From positions 1,459,317-1,523,316 of the forward strand of contig NC_015856.1 in assembly GCF_000221045.1 (NCBI RefSeq): 64,000 nt of DNA, in the 5' to 3' direction. Positions 12,057-21,059 of this stretch are shown piece by piece (positions within the stretch are counted from its first letter, which is position 1; every line of letters begins with the position of its first letter). This stretch comes from Collimonas fungivorans Ter331 (GTDB lineage Bacteria > Pseudomonadota > Gammaproteobacteria > Burkholderiales > Burkholderiaceae_D). The position numbers and the translations under genes are program-made. The notes below the pieces were generated by a model. The model did not search any database and was not told the DNA's origin. It saw only the letters and a list, made by a program, of their open reading frames with translations.

Positions 12057-12761
12057 TTATTTCGCGGTAGGCGCCAGCGCCGCGGCTGGCGCCGTGGGAG
12101 CCGCCATCACAGCCTGTTCCTGGCCGTTCGGCGGCGTCAGGCTGACTGGCGCCGCAGGCTTAGACTTGTTGAATTTGGCCGGCGGCATCGTGGTCACCCG
12201 TTTGTGGCTGGGTGTGGCTTGTTCCGCCAGTTCTTTCTTTTGCTGTTCCGACAACTGCTGGTACTGCTGCCAGCGCAAGGCCCGTTGCTCGGTATCGAGC
12301 TTGTTGGCGCGCGCATAGTTTTCGCGCGCGATACGGCGTTGTTCCGGAGTCAAGGTTACCCAGCCGCGCATCCTGGCCTGCAGTCTTTCCTGCTCGGCCG
12401 GCGTCATGCTGGCGTAGCGGTTGCTGATTTCCAGCCATTTCTTGCGGGTAGCCGGCTTGAGCTTGTTCCAGTCGCCGGCCAGCGGCTCCAGCACATGCTG
12501 CTGGACAGCGCTCAGTTCATTCCAGTTAGGCGCGGTGATGCCCACCACCTTGGTCATTTTAGGCGGATTGAGCGGGGCCGGCTTGGCGCTGACGACAGCC
12601 GGCTGTATCGCTGCTGCTGCAGGCTGCGCCGCGGCCTGGGTCGATGCGAGCGGTCCCAGCACTGCCAGCGCAACGCCGCCGCTCACCAGCAGCGCGCAGG
12701 CGGCGCCGATCAGGCGTTTGCGGCGGCTGCCCAGCAGCCTGGAGGAAGGTGTCGGGGTCAT
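12057..12761 (-). CDS. DUF3106 membrane-anchored periplasmic protein
   Basis: Function unknown. The 234 residues contain a positively charged N-terminus and one membrane anchor or uncleaved signal (about 17-40). A DUF3106 region (about 75-175) is rich in Trp, Arg and Gln (NWNELSAVQQHVLEPL, LTPEQRRIARENY), and a Pro/Ala tail follows. The motif LTPEQ recalls the LTxxQ motif of periplasmic stress proteins such as Spy/CpxP; that resemblance is by eye. It overlaps DUF3619 by the ATGA junction at 12758-12761. In Burkholderiales this family sits beside an ECF sigma factor, as here. Confidence 0.82.
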   Translation of the reverse strand: MTPTPSSRLLGSRRKRLIGAACALLVSGGVALAVLGPLASTQAAAQPAAAAIQPAVVSAKPAPLNPPKMTKVVGITAPNWNELSAVQQHVLEPLAGDWNKLKPATRKKWLEISNRYASMTPAEQERLQARMRGWVTLTPEQRRIARENYARANKLDTEQRALRWQQYQQLSEQQKKELAEQATPSHKRVTTMPPAKFNKSKPAAPVSLTPPNGQEQAVMAAPTAPAAALAPTAK

Positions 12762-13171
12762 TGGTCTTGCTGCTGTTGCTGGGCGAGATAAGCGCTGAAG
12801 CCGTTATCCAGGTAAGCCGACGGCGGCAGTTCGTCCGACAGCACGGCGGCGTCGATGTCGGCGGTATCGTTGATCCGGTGTTGTTGTTCGTATTGATACA
12901 AACCGGACAGCAGCAGCATGCCGACCAGTATCGGGGCGGCCACGCCGAGCCGGGTCAGCCAGGACAGGCGGTCGCCGAAAAAGCTGCCGGCGTCGCCCGC
13001 CAGCACGCCTTGGCGCGCCAGCGCGCGGGTCGGGGCATCTTTTTTCTTGCGCGCCATGGCCGCCTTGCGGGCAGCCGCCAGACGGTCGGCGGTAGGGGCC
13101 GGCAAATGGTCCAGGTTTTCATTCAGTGCATGCCGCACCTTGAAAGCGAAATTGATTTGTTTGTGGTTCAT
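12758..13171 (-). CDS. DUF3619 single-pass membrane protein, candidate anti-sigma factor
   Basis: Function unknown. With the ATG at 13171 (MNHKQINFAFKVRHALNENLD) it has 137 residues. These are a charged cytoplasmic N-terminal domain of about 80 residues with two helices, one membrane span (about 82-99, LGVAAPILVGMLLLSGLY) and a short periplasmic tail. An upstream in-frame ATG lies inside the sigma factor gene and is unlikely. The start overlaps the sigma factor stop in an ATGA junction, and the stop overlaps the DUF3106 start in the same way. Position and topology resemble those of membrane anti-sigma factors, but I see no zinc-binding anti-sigma motif. The role is inferred. Confidence 0.82.
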   Translation of the reverse strand: MNHKQINFAFKVRHALNENLDHLPAPTADRLAAARKAAMARKKKDAPTRALARQGVLAGDAGSFFGDRLSWLTRLGVAAPILVGMLLLSGLYQYEQQHRINDTADIDAAVLSDELPPSAYLDNGFSAYLAQQQQQDQ

Positions 13172-13737
13172 AAACTGATTCCTTTGGCCTTGAGCGAAAG
13201 CGCCAGAGTGTGCGTTGCGCGAGAGCAGTGCGTCTTGACGCTGCCTTCCGAGCATCCCATTGCGGCCGCGGTCTCGGCAACATCCATGTCCTCCCAATAA
13301 CGCATCAGGAAGGCTTCCCGTTGACGTGCGGGCAGCTTCTGTACTTCCTCGTCGATGATGTTAAGAATTTGCTCACGTTCCAGCTTGTTGGCGCTGGATT
13401 CGGTTGCTTGCGAATCTTCATCCGATTCGAAGGTCTCGAGGACGTCGTAATCCTCGTCATTGGCGTTGTTGCGCCCCATGCTGGAAAACAGGCTGACCCA
13501 GGTATTGCGTACTTTTTCCCTGCGGAAATAGTCGTGGATCGTATTCTGCAAGATGCGCTGGAACAGCATCGGCAACTCGGCCGCGGGTTTGTCGCCGTAT
13601 TTTTCCGCCAGCTTGATCATCGCATCCTGGACGATGTCGAGCGCGGATTCATCCTTGCGGACGGCGTACACCGCCTGCTTGAAAGCCCGGCGTTCTACGT
13701 TTTCAAGGAAATCGGAAAGTTCTTTATCGGTGGCCAT
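13168..13737 (-). CDS. ECF-type RNA polymerase sigma factor
   Basis: Alternative sigma factor of the sigma-70 family. The 189 residues contain region 2 (about 18-90: AVRKDESALDIVQDAMIKLAEKY, then NTIHDYFRREK) and an acidic linker of about 40 residues. Region 4 follows (about 128-180), with the helix-turn-helix DVAETAAAMGCSEGSVKTHCSRA. It heads an operon whose genes overlap by four bases, so the downstream DUF3619 and DUF3106 products are likely its regulators or sensors. I did not find a clear autoregulated promoter upstream. Confidence 0.93.
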   Translation of the reverse strand: MATDKELSDFLENVERRAFKQAVYAVRKDESALDIVQDAMIKLAEKYGDKPAAELPMLFQRILQNTIHDYFRREKVRNTWVSLFSSMGRNNANDEDYDVLETFESDEDSQATESSANKLEREQILNIIDEEVQKLPARQREAFLMRYWEDMDVAETAAAMGCSEGSVKTHCSRATHTLALSLKAKGISL

Positions 13738-14361
13738 GCATCGCGGCGAATTGGGTCATACACTACTGCTGATTCAAGATTCTCAAGCTTCTGTTATGCG
13801 GCCGGAACACGGTCACGCGCGGGGAGGTCCCGATGCTGACTGGTTTGCGCTAGCCGCCCTTGGCGTGCGCCCGGAAATCGCGATTCGCCTTGCCTTCATA
13901 AACGATGGCTTACGATTAATTTCCAGACTGGCCGAATCCTAGCAAAAAAGGCGAGGGTTGTGGGCAAATCTACTGCAAAAGACACGATTTAACCCGGATT
14001 TGATGTAATTTGGCTTGACCAGAATGAAACTACGCATTATGGTAGCTATCCACTTCAGAACCCTGAGGTGCAAGCCTTTTCGCTGACGACTCAAGATGTT
14101 GTTCAACGGACAGGCATGCTTCACATTTGTAAGCTGTTTGCTCCAACCCGTGCCACAAGCGCGAGAAACAGGCAACGGCGTCATCAGAATTTTCGGCCGA
14201 ACGAGTAGCGTTTAGCGCCATTTTGAATCGTATCTACGGCTACGCAACGGAATGACGTGATCGCACAAAAAAGGGACGCCGTGGCACTGGTACGCTGCGC
14301 CATTTCGTCAGGAAAGAGCATCCGATCAATTTCCAATGGACCTTGAAAGGATCTAGTCATC
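13738..14361. other. 624-bp gap between the sigma factor gene and ilvB
   Basis: No protein gene is supported here; the small ORFs have no family resemblance or good ribosome sites. A sigma-70-type promoter towards ilvB lies at 14015-14043. It leaves a leader of about 310 nt, long enough for a regulatory RNA. I found no short ORF rich in Ile, Val and Leu codons, so classical attenuation by a leader peptide is not supported. Confidence 0.6.
14015..14043 (+). promoter_or_regulatory. Putative sigma-70 promoter of ilvB-ilvH
   Basis: TTGACC (14015-14020) and TATGGT (14038-14043) are separated by exactly 17 bp and point towards ilvB. The predicted transcript would start about 310 nt before the ilvB ATG. 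Confidence 0.5.
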
Positions 14362-16089
14362 ATGAGCAAAGATACAAACCTGCCTGTCACCGGCGCGGAA
14401 ATTCTCGTGCGCTGCCTGGCGGAAGAGGGTGTCGAACACGTGTTCGGTTATCCCGGCGGCGCAGTGCTGTACATCTACGACGCCATATTCCAGCAAGAAA
14501 AATTCCAGCATATCCTGGTACGACATGAGCAAGCTGCGATCCATGCAGCCGATGCCTATTCCCGCAGCTCGAACAAGGTTGGCGTGGCGATTGTCACGTC
14601 CGGCCCTGGCGTCACCAATGCGGTGACCGGCCTGGCCACGGCTTACATGGACTCGATCCCGATGGTGGTGATTTCGGGCCAGGTGCCGTCGTATGCGATC
14701 GGCGAAGACGCGTTCCAGGAATGCGACACGGTCGGCATCACCCGGCCGTGCGTCAAGCACAACTTTTTGGTCAAGGATGTCAAGGATTTGGCATCGACCA
14801 TCAAGAAGGCGTTTTTTATCGCCAGCACCGGCCGTCCCGGCCCGGTATTGGTGGATATCCCTAAAGACATCACCATGCACCGCCACGTTTTCGACTATCC
14901 GAAGGAAGTCGAAATGCGTTCCTACAAGCCGGTCGACAAAGGCCACTCGGGTCAGATCCGCAAAGCGGTGCAACTGCTGCTGACCGCCGAACGGCCGATG
15001 ATCTACGCCGGCGGCGGCGTGATCCTGGCGAATGCCGCGCCGGAGCTGAACAAGCTGGTGGATCGCCTGGGCTACCCATGCACCACCACCCTGATGGGCC
15101 TGGGCGGCTACAAGTCGTCGAGCGACAAGTTTGTCGGCATGCCCGGCATGCACGGCACTTACGAAGCCAACATGGCGATGCAGAACAGCGATGTGCTGAT
15201 CGCCATCGGCGCCCGTTTCGACGACCGCGTGATCGGCAATCCGAAGAATTTCACTTCGGTCTCGCGCAAGATCATCCATATCGATATCGACCCGTCGTCG
15301 ATCTCCAAGCGGGTCAAGGTCGACATTCCTATCGTCGGCAACGTCAAGGATGTGCTGCAGGAACTGCTGGCGCAGCTGGACGCCGCCGAGACCCGGCAGA
15401 ATACCTCGGCGCTGTCGAGCTGGTGGAAGCAGATCGAGGAATGGCGCGGCCGCGACTGCCTCAAGTTTGCCGATTCGAACGAAGTGATCAAGCCGCAGGC
15501 CGTGGTGCAGAAAGTATGGCAGATCACCGACGGCGACGCTTTCATCACCTCCGACGTCGGCCAGCACCAGATGTGGGCGGCGCAGTACTACGGCTTCGAC
15601 AAGCCGCGCCGCTGGATCAACTCCGGCGGCCTCGGCACCATGGGCGTCGGCTTGCCGTATGCAATGGGCGTGCAGATGGCCAATCCCGGTTCTACCGTGG
15701 CCTGCATCACCGGCGAAGCCTCGATCCAGATGTGCATCCAGGAGCTGGCTACCTGCAAGCAGTATCACCTGACGCCGAAGATCATCCTGCTCAACAACCG
15801 CTTCCTCGGCATGGTCCGGCAATGGCAGCAGATCGATTACGGTTCGCGCTATTCCGAGTCCTACATGGATTCGCTGCCGGATTTCACCAAGCTGGCGGAA
15901 TCGTTCGGTCACGTCGGCATGAAGATCGAAAAGCCGGGCGACGTCGACGGTGCGCTGAAAGAGGCTTTCGGTCTGAAAGATCGCCTGGTATTCATGAATT
16001 TCATTACGGATCAAACCGAAAACGTCTGGCCTATGGTCAAGGCGGGCAAGGGCTTGACTGAAATGCTGCTCGGTTCGGAGGATCTGTAA
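14362..16089 (+). CDS. ilvB: Acetolactate synthase, large (catalytic) subunit
   Basis: ThDP- and FAD-dependent first common enzyme of valine, leucine and isoleucine synthesis (acetolactate and acetohydroxybutyrate). At 575 residues it is the biosynthetic AHAS type. Seen: the catalytic Glu56 in VRHEQAAIHAADAY, GPGVTN, VDIPKD, the FAD region IGARFDDRV, and the ThDP/metal motif with the closing NNRFLGMV. The metal motif reads GEAS (residues 451-454) where GDGS or GEGS is usual, a mild deviation. AAAGGA precedes the ATG. ilvH follows after 2 bp. The C-terminal ENVWPMVKAGKGLTEMLLGSEDL-like end is typical of betaproteobacteria. Confidence 0.97.
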   Translation: MSKDTNLPVTGAEILVRCLAEEGVEHVFGYPGGAVLYIYDAIFQQEKFQHILVRHEQAAIHAADAYSRSSNKVGVAIVTSGPGVTNAVTGLATAYMDSIPMVVISGQVPSYAIGEDAFQECDTVGITRPCVKHNFLVKDVKDLASTIKKAFFIASTGRPGPVLVDIPKDITMHRHVFDYPKEVEMRSYKPVDKGHSGQIRKAVQLLLTAERPMIYAGGGVILANAAPELNKLVDRLGYPCTTTLMGLGGYKSSSDKFVGMPGMHGTYEANMAMQNSDVLIAIGARFDDRVIGNPKNFTSVSRKIIHIDIDPSSISKRVKVDIPIVGNVKDVLQELLAQLDAAETRQNTSALSSWWKQIEEWRGRDCLKFADSNEVIKPQAVVQKVWQITDGDAFITSDVGQHQMWAAQYYGFDKPRRWINSGGLGTMGVGLPYAMGVQMANPGSTVACITGEASIQMCIQELATCKQYHLTPKIILLNNRFLGMVRQWQQIDYGSRYSESYMDSLPDFTKLAESFGHVGMKIEKPGDVDGALKEAFGLKDRLVFMNFITDQTENVWPMVKAGKGLTEMLLGSEDL

Positions 16090-16091
16090 TC

Positions 16092-16583
16092 ATGCGACAT
16101 ATCGTTTCTGTATTGCTGGAAAATGAAGCGGGCGCCTTGTCGCGCGTGGTCGGCCTGTTTTCCGCCCGCGGCTACAACATCGAGACATTGACGGTCGCAC
16201 CGACCGAAGATGCGACCTTGTCACGCATGACCATCGTGACAAGCGGTTCGGATGACGTGATCGAACAGATCACCAAGCACCTGAACCGTCTGATTGAAGT
16301 CGTCAAAGTGGTCGACCTGACCGAAGGCGCACATATCGAACGCGAGCTGATGCTGATCAAGGTGCGCGCGGTCGGCAAGGAACGCGAAGAGATGAAGCGC
16401 ACCGCGGACATTTTCCGCGGCCGCATCATCGACGTCACCGACAAGTCCTATACCCTGGAACTGACAGGCAACAAGGGCAAGCTGGATGCGTTCATCGATT
16501 CGATCGACCGTGCGGCGATCCTGGAAACCGTCCGTACCGGCGGCTCTGGCATCGGCCGCGGCGAACGCATCCTCAAAGTTTAA
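16092..16583 (+). CDS. ilvH: Acetolactate synthase, small regulatory subunit
   Basis: Regulatory partner of IlvB; it activates the large subunit and confers valine feedback inhibition. The 163 residues carry an N-terminal ACT domain (HIVSVLLENEAGALSRVVGLFSARGYNI) and the C-terminal small-subunit domain ending in GSGIGRGERILKV. The ATG lies 2 bp after the ilvB stop, so the two are translationally coupled. The last codons and stop are copied in tandem directly downstream. Confidence 0.97.
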   Translation: MRHIVSVLLENEAGALSRVVGLFSARGYNIETLTVAPTEDATLSRMTIVTSGSDDVIEQITKHLNRLIEVVKVVDLTEGAHIERELMLIKVRAVGKEREEMKRTADIFRGRIIDVTDKSYTLELTGNKGKLDAFIDSIDRAAILETVRTGGSGIGRGERILKV

Positions 16584-16596
16584 ATAAAGTTTAAAT
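16575..16596. repeat. 11-bp tandem duplication spanning the ilvH stop codon
   Basis: Two exact adjacent copies of AAAGTTTAAAT. The first copy contains the last ilvH codons and the TAA stop, so a second in-frame-like stop segment follows. Confidence 0.85.
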
Positions 16597-16614
16597 AAAC
16601 AGTCATCGCGCTGA

Positions 16615-17830
<1,216 letters not shown>

Positions 17831-17850
17831 TTCTTCATTGAGATGGTGTA

Positions 17851-17876
17851 AAAAGGACGGTATAGCCGTCCTTTTT
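17851..17876 (+). terminator. Rho-independent terminator after the ilvBHC region
   Basis: AAAAGGACGG and CCGTCCTTTT pair around a short TATAG loop and are followed by a T-run. It lies just after the second ilvC-tail copy and about 70 bp before the channel gene. Confidence 0.85.
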
Positions 17877-17946
17877 GCTTTCTTGACCGGCAACCATACA
17901 TTGTTTAGATTGTGGCATCGCCAATCGAGTAATTTTCTTGGGCAAT

Positions 17947-18897
17947 ATGGCAACTAATACAATCGGCAGCAAATTCGGCAAGCCCGACCGCGGCTGGCGG
18001 GAGCGCCTGTACACGATTATTTTTGAAGCCGACACCGCCGCCGGACGCCGCTTCGATACCGCCTTGCTGATCATCATCGTGCTCAGCGTGGCGACCGTGA
18101 TCATCGACAGCGTCGGCGCCGTGCGTTCGCGCGATTTCCTGGCGCTGAATATTTTGGAATGGCTGTTCACCATCCTGTTCACCATCGAGTACGTGGTGCG
18201 CCTGCTGTGCGTCAAGCACCCCTTGCGTTATGCCCTCAGCCTGTTCGGCATCATCGACCTGATATCTATCCTGCCGACCTACCTGGCGATCCTGCTGCCG
18301 GAATTCCATTTCCTGATCGATGTCCGCCTGCTGCGCATGCTGCGCGTCTTCCGCGTGATGAAACTGCCGCGCTATTTCGACGAGTCGCAGATCCTGCTGC
18401 AGGCGCTGCGCAACAGCCGCCACAAGATCCTGGTGTTCCTGGGCGTGGTGCTGATCATGAGCGTGATCCTGGGCACCATCATGTATGTGATCGAAGGGCC
18501 GGAGAACGGCTTCACCAGCATCCCGGTCGGCATGTACTGGTCGATCGTGACGCTCACCACCACCGGCTATGGCGACATCCACCCGAAAACGCCGATGGGC
18601 CAGCTGATTACTTCCTGCGCCATGCTGCTGGGCTACGGCATCATCGCCTTGCCGACCGGGATCGTCGGCGTCGAACTGGCGATGACCATGATGAAGGGTA
18701 CGCCGACCACCCGTACCTGCACCCATTGCCTGACTGAAGGGCATGAAGCCGATTCCCTGTTTTGCAAACACTGTGGCGAGAAGCTGGAACCCTATCAGTA
18801 CGATGCCGCCGCGGCCAGCGCCGATCCGTTCAACAAGCTGGCGGAATTCAAAGGCCGCATGGGGCTTAATGTGCACCGGGACCCGCCGAAAAAATAA
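17947..18897 (+). CDS. Voltage-gated potassium channel-like ion transporter with C-terminal zinc ribbon
   Basis: Six-transmembrane ion channel subunit. The start ATG at 17947 (MATNTIGSKFG) is preferred; a TTG 9 bp upstream is possible. S1-S4 are visible, with a voltage-sensor-like S4 rich in Arg (VRLLRMLRVFRVMKL). The pore helix and selectivity filter TTTGYGD (filter glycine at residue 207) indicate K+ selectivity. After S6 comes a double CxxC module, CTHC (258-261) and CKHCG (about 275), which looks like a zinc ribbon, an uncommon cytoplasmic addition. Length 316 residues. It lies alone behind the ilvC terminator. Confidence 0.88.
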   Translation: MATNTIGSKFGKPDRGWRERLYTIIFEADTAAGRRFDTALLIIIVLSVATVIIDSVGAVRSRDFLALNILEWLFTILFTIEYVVRLLCVKHPLRYALSLFGIIDLISILPTYLAILLPEFHFLIDVRLLRMLRVFRVMKLPRYFDESQILLQALRNSRHKILVFLGVVLIMSVILGTIMYVIEGPENGFTSIPVGMYWSIVTLTTTGYGDIHPKTPMGQLITSCAMLLGYGIIALPTGIVGVELAMTMMKGTPTTRTCTHCLTEGHEADSLFCKHCGEKLEPYQYDAAAASADPFNKLAEFKGRMGLNVHRDPPKK

Positions 18898-19054
18898 GGC
18901 CGGGGCAAGGCTTTTTGCGGTCTTGCGTTTGCCACTAACTACAGGCAATATTGTCAGCGAACTAATTCGGCAGAATACAATCGAAGGTTGGTCTGTAATT
19001 GATAGTCTTTGGGGCGCACTTCCGGTAGCGCTCCATTTTTTCTTGGAGAAGAAT

Positions 19055-19807
19055 ATGTCGCGATCACGCAAATTGATGTTGTCGTCACTGCTGGCTGCCA
19101 CCGGTTTCGCCGCGCACGCCCAGGCGCCGACCAGCGGTACCCTGGTAGTAGTGCCGGCCTATGGCGAAGTCAAGCATGCCAACGATCAGGTAAAGATCAC
19201 GTTCAATGTTGAAGAGCAGGACAAGGACAAGGCGGCGGCTGCTTCCCGCGTCAACCTGAAGATGAAGCAGGGCACCGATATCCTCAAGCGCCAGGATCCG
19301 CAAGCGATCTTGCAGACGCGCGGCTATTACACCTACCCGGTTTATCCGGAAGACCAGCCGCAGCCGCGCGGCAATGCCAATAAGCCGCGCCAGCCGACCG
19401 GCTGGCGCGTCGGCCAGTACCTGGACGCCACCACGACCAACCTGAACAACCTGCCGAAAACGGTAGCCGCGGTGCAAAGCATCCTCGGCCTCAACGGCCT
19501 GTATTTCGGCCTGAGCGACGCCACCAGCAAGAAACTGGATGACCAGCGCATCGCCGCCACCTACCAGAACCTGACCGAGCGCATTTCTTCGATCGCCCGC
19601 GCAATGGGCCGCAATGTATCGGATGCCGTGCTCGATACGGTGGATTTCGAAGGCTCCGGCAACTATGCCCAGGAAGCGGCGGCGCCGAAAGCGATGATGA
19701 TGCGCGCAGCATCCATGAACGACTCGGCCCAGGTGGAAGAACCTAGTTTCGAACCGGGTGAAACTACCTTGAACATGCGCCTGGTTGCCAAGTACCGTTT
19801 CAAATGA
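19055..19807 (+). CDS. SIMPL (DUF541) domain periplasmic protein
   Basis: Function unknown; the SIMPL family includes E. coli YggE and proteins linked to stress and signalling. The ATG at 19055 gives a clear signal peptide (about 1-22, ending GFAAHA) with GGAGAAG before it. The longer frame upstream runs into the channel gene and is rejected. The mature part has the family pattern GTLVVVPAYGEV, long helices and a closing strand LNMRLVAKYRFK. Length 250 residues. A low-complexity Met/Ala segment (about 207-215) interrupts the C-terminal half. It overlaps the next gene by ATGA. Confidence 0.85.
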   Translation: MSRSRKLMLSSLLAATGFAAHAQAPTSGTLVVVPAYGEVKHANDQVKITFNVEEQDKDKAAAASRVNLKMKQGTDILKRQDPQAILQTRGYYTYPVYPEDQPQPRGNANKPRQPTGWRVGQYLDATTTNLNNLPKTVAAVQSILGLNGLYFGLSDATSKKLDDQRIAATYQNLTERISSIARAMGRNVSDAVLDTVDFEGSGNYAQEAAAPKAMMMRAASMNDSAQVEEPSFEPGETTLNMRLVAKYRFK

Positions 19808-19995
19808 GCCGCCTGACCATCTTCAGCCTGACCCTGGGCATGGCTTTGGCGTTGGCCGGCTGCAAGCCGTCGGCGCCGACGCCGCAAGTCTTTAAGGCCC
19901 AGACCGATGCGCTGGAAAAGGCAAAAGGAGTTGAACAGCAGCTGCAGCAAGCCCAGGACAAGGCTAAGGCAGCTGAAGAGGAACAGCAGAAATAA
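19804..19995 (+). CDS. Small Ala/Gln-rich lipoprotein
   Basis: A 63-residue lipoprotein. It has a signal peptide with lipobox LAGC (acylated Cys20), a short Pro linker and a charged Gln/Lys/Ala helix that may form a coiled coil (residues 30-63). The start overlaps the SIMPL stop by four bases (ATGA), so the two are co-translated. I do not recognise a named family. Because of the pairing I infer that it acts with the SIMPL protein at the envelope. Confidence 0.75.
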   Translation: MSRLTIFSLTLGMALALAGCKPSAPTPQVFKAQTDALEKAKGVEQQLQQAQDKAKAAEEEQQK

Positions 19996-19997
19996 GA

Positions 19998-20035
19998 AAA
20001 AGAAGCTGGGGCGCCTGCCCCGGCTTTCTTTTTTT
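19998..20035 (+). terminator. Rho-independent terminator after the SIMPL-lipoprotein pair
   Basis: GCTGGGGC and GCCCCGGC pair (one G-U) around a GCCT-like loop, with flanking A-rich and T-rich arms and a run of T. Confidence 0.85.
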
Positions 20036-20378
20036 GCGATATTCCGCTGATTTGTTGTTATATTAAAAATATTTTCCCGGTTATATTTACCCAGGCCAAT
20101 AAAATCGAGCGAAAAGCTTGGTCTTTTTATACAATGCCAAGGCGCTGTTTCTTTCGCTGAACATCCGGACCACTGATATCATGCAGGCGGTCTCAAATCA
20201 CCGATTTACCAGTGTTTCTTTATTAAGAAGCGAATCAAGAAGCGGTACGGGGGCTGGCAGAACTGGCTTCGCGCCCTCCCTGCAAGCAATAAAGCAGCAG
20301 GTTACATTTATTTCCCGCTCGACTAGAATAGCCACGCTTTCAAATTTCCATCATTTACCCAGATAATCCGGAGTGCAG
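20036..20378. other. Non-coding gap upstream of psd
   Basis: About 340 bp, partly AT-rich, with no supported gene; an 82-codon ORF here lacks a ribosome site and family resemblance. It ends with the putative psd promoter. Confidence 0.55.
20302..20329 (+). promoter_or_regulatory. Putative psd-pssA promoter
   Basis: TTACAT (20302-20307) and TAGAAT (20324-20329), spaced 16 bp, lie about 50 bp before the psd start. Confidence 0.35.
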
Positions 20379-21017
20379 TTGAATAATTACCCCCATCCTA
20401 TTATTGCCCGCGAGGGTTGGCCGTTTTTGGGCATCGCCTTTGCGGTCGCGCTGCTGATCACGTTTTTCTCTCCCGCATGGTCGCTGCCATTCTGGATTAT
20501 TGCTTTGTTCGTATTGCAGTTTTTCCGCGATCCGGCGCGCGTGATTCCGCAGAATCCCGCCGCGGTGCTGTCGCCGGCCGATGGCCGCATCGTCGTGGTG
20601 GAAAAAACCATGGACCCTTACGCCAATCGCGAAGCCTTGAAGATCAGCGTCTTCATGAACGTATTCAACGTCCATTCGAATCGCGCGCCGGTCGACGGCA
20701 AGATTGAGAAGGTAGAGTATTTCCCGGGCAAGTTCGTCAACGCCGACCTCGACAAGGCGTCGATCGAAAACGAGCGCAACGCTCTGGTCATCACCGCCGC
20801 CAACGGCCAGACCGTGACTTGCGTGCAGGTCGCCGGCCTGATTGCGCGCCGCATCCTTTGCTACGTCAAGGTGGCCGACGTGCTGGCGCGCGGCCAGCGC
20901 TACGGTTTCATCCGCTTCGGTTCGCGGGTCGACGTCTACCTGCCGCTGACAGCGACGCCCAAGGTTGCCGTGGGCGACAAGGTATCCGCCACCGAGACTA
21001 TCCTGGCCGAGTTTTAA
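20379..21017 (+). CDS. psd: Phosphatidylserine decarboxylase proenzyme (short type)
   Basis: Makes phosphatidylethanolamine from phosphatidylserine in the inner membrane. I choose the TTG at 20379 ([17 protein letters not shown]): GGAG at 20370-20373 is 5 bp before it, whereas the GTG at 20373 overlaps that ribosome site. The 212-residue protein is the short type: two N-terminal membrane segments, then LSPADGRIV and [14 protein letters not shown]. The self-cleavage site, which yields the pyruvoyl group, is Gly181-Ser182 in RFGSRVD. pssA, the preceding step in the pathway, follows 42 bp later. Confidence 0.95.
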   Translation: MNNYPHPIIAREGWPFLGIAFAVALLITFFSPAWSLPFWIIALFVLQFFRDPARVIPQNPAAVLSPADGRIVVVEKTMDPYANREALKISVFMNVFNVHSNRAPVDGKIEKVEYFPGKFVNADLDKASIENERNALVITAANGQTVTCVQVAGLIARRILCYVKVADVLARGQRYGFIRFGSRVDVYLPLTATPKVAVGDKVSATETILAEF

Positions 21018-21059
21018 GCAGTGTTGCTGGTAATCAGAGTCGATTGAAACGGAACTTAC

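Noticed and set aside
14097-14216. Short ORF in the ilvB leader as an attenuation leader peptide
   Set aside because: It is not enriched in Ile, Val or Leu codons and is not followed by an obvious terminator hairpin.
20118-20366. 82-codon frame upstream of psd
   Set aside because: No ribosome site, no recognisable domain, and it overlaps the putative psd promoter.
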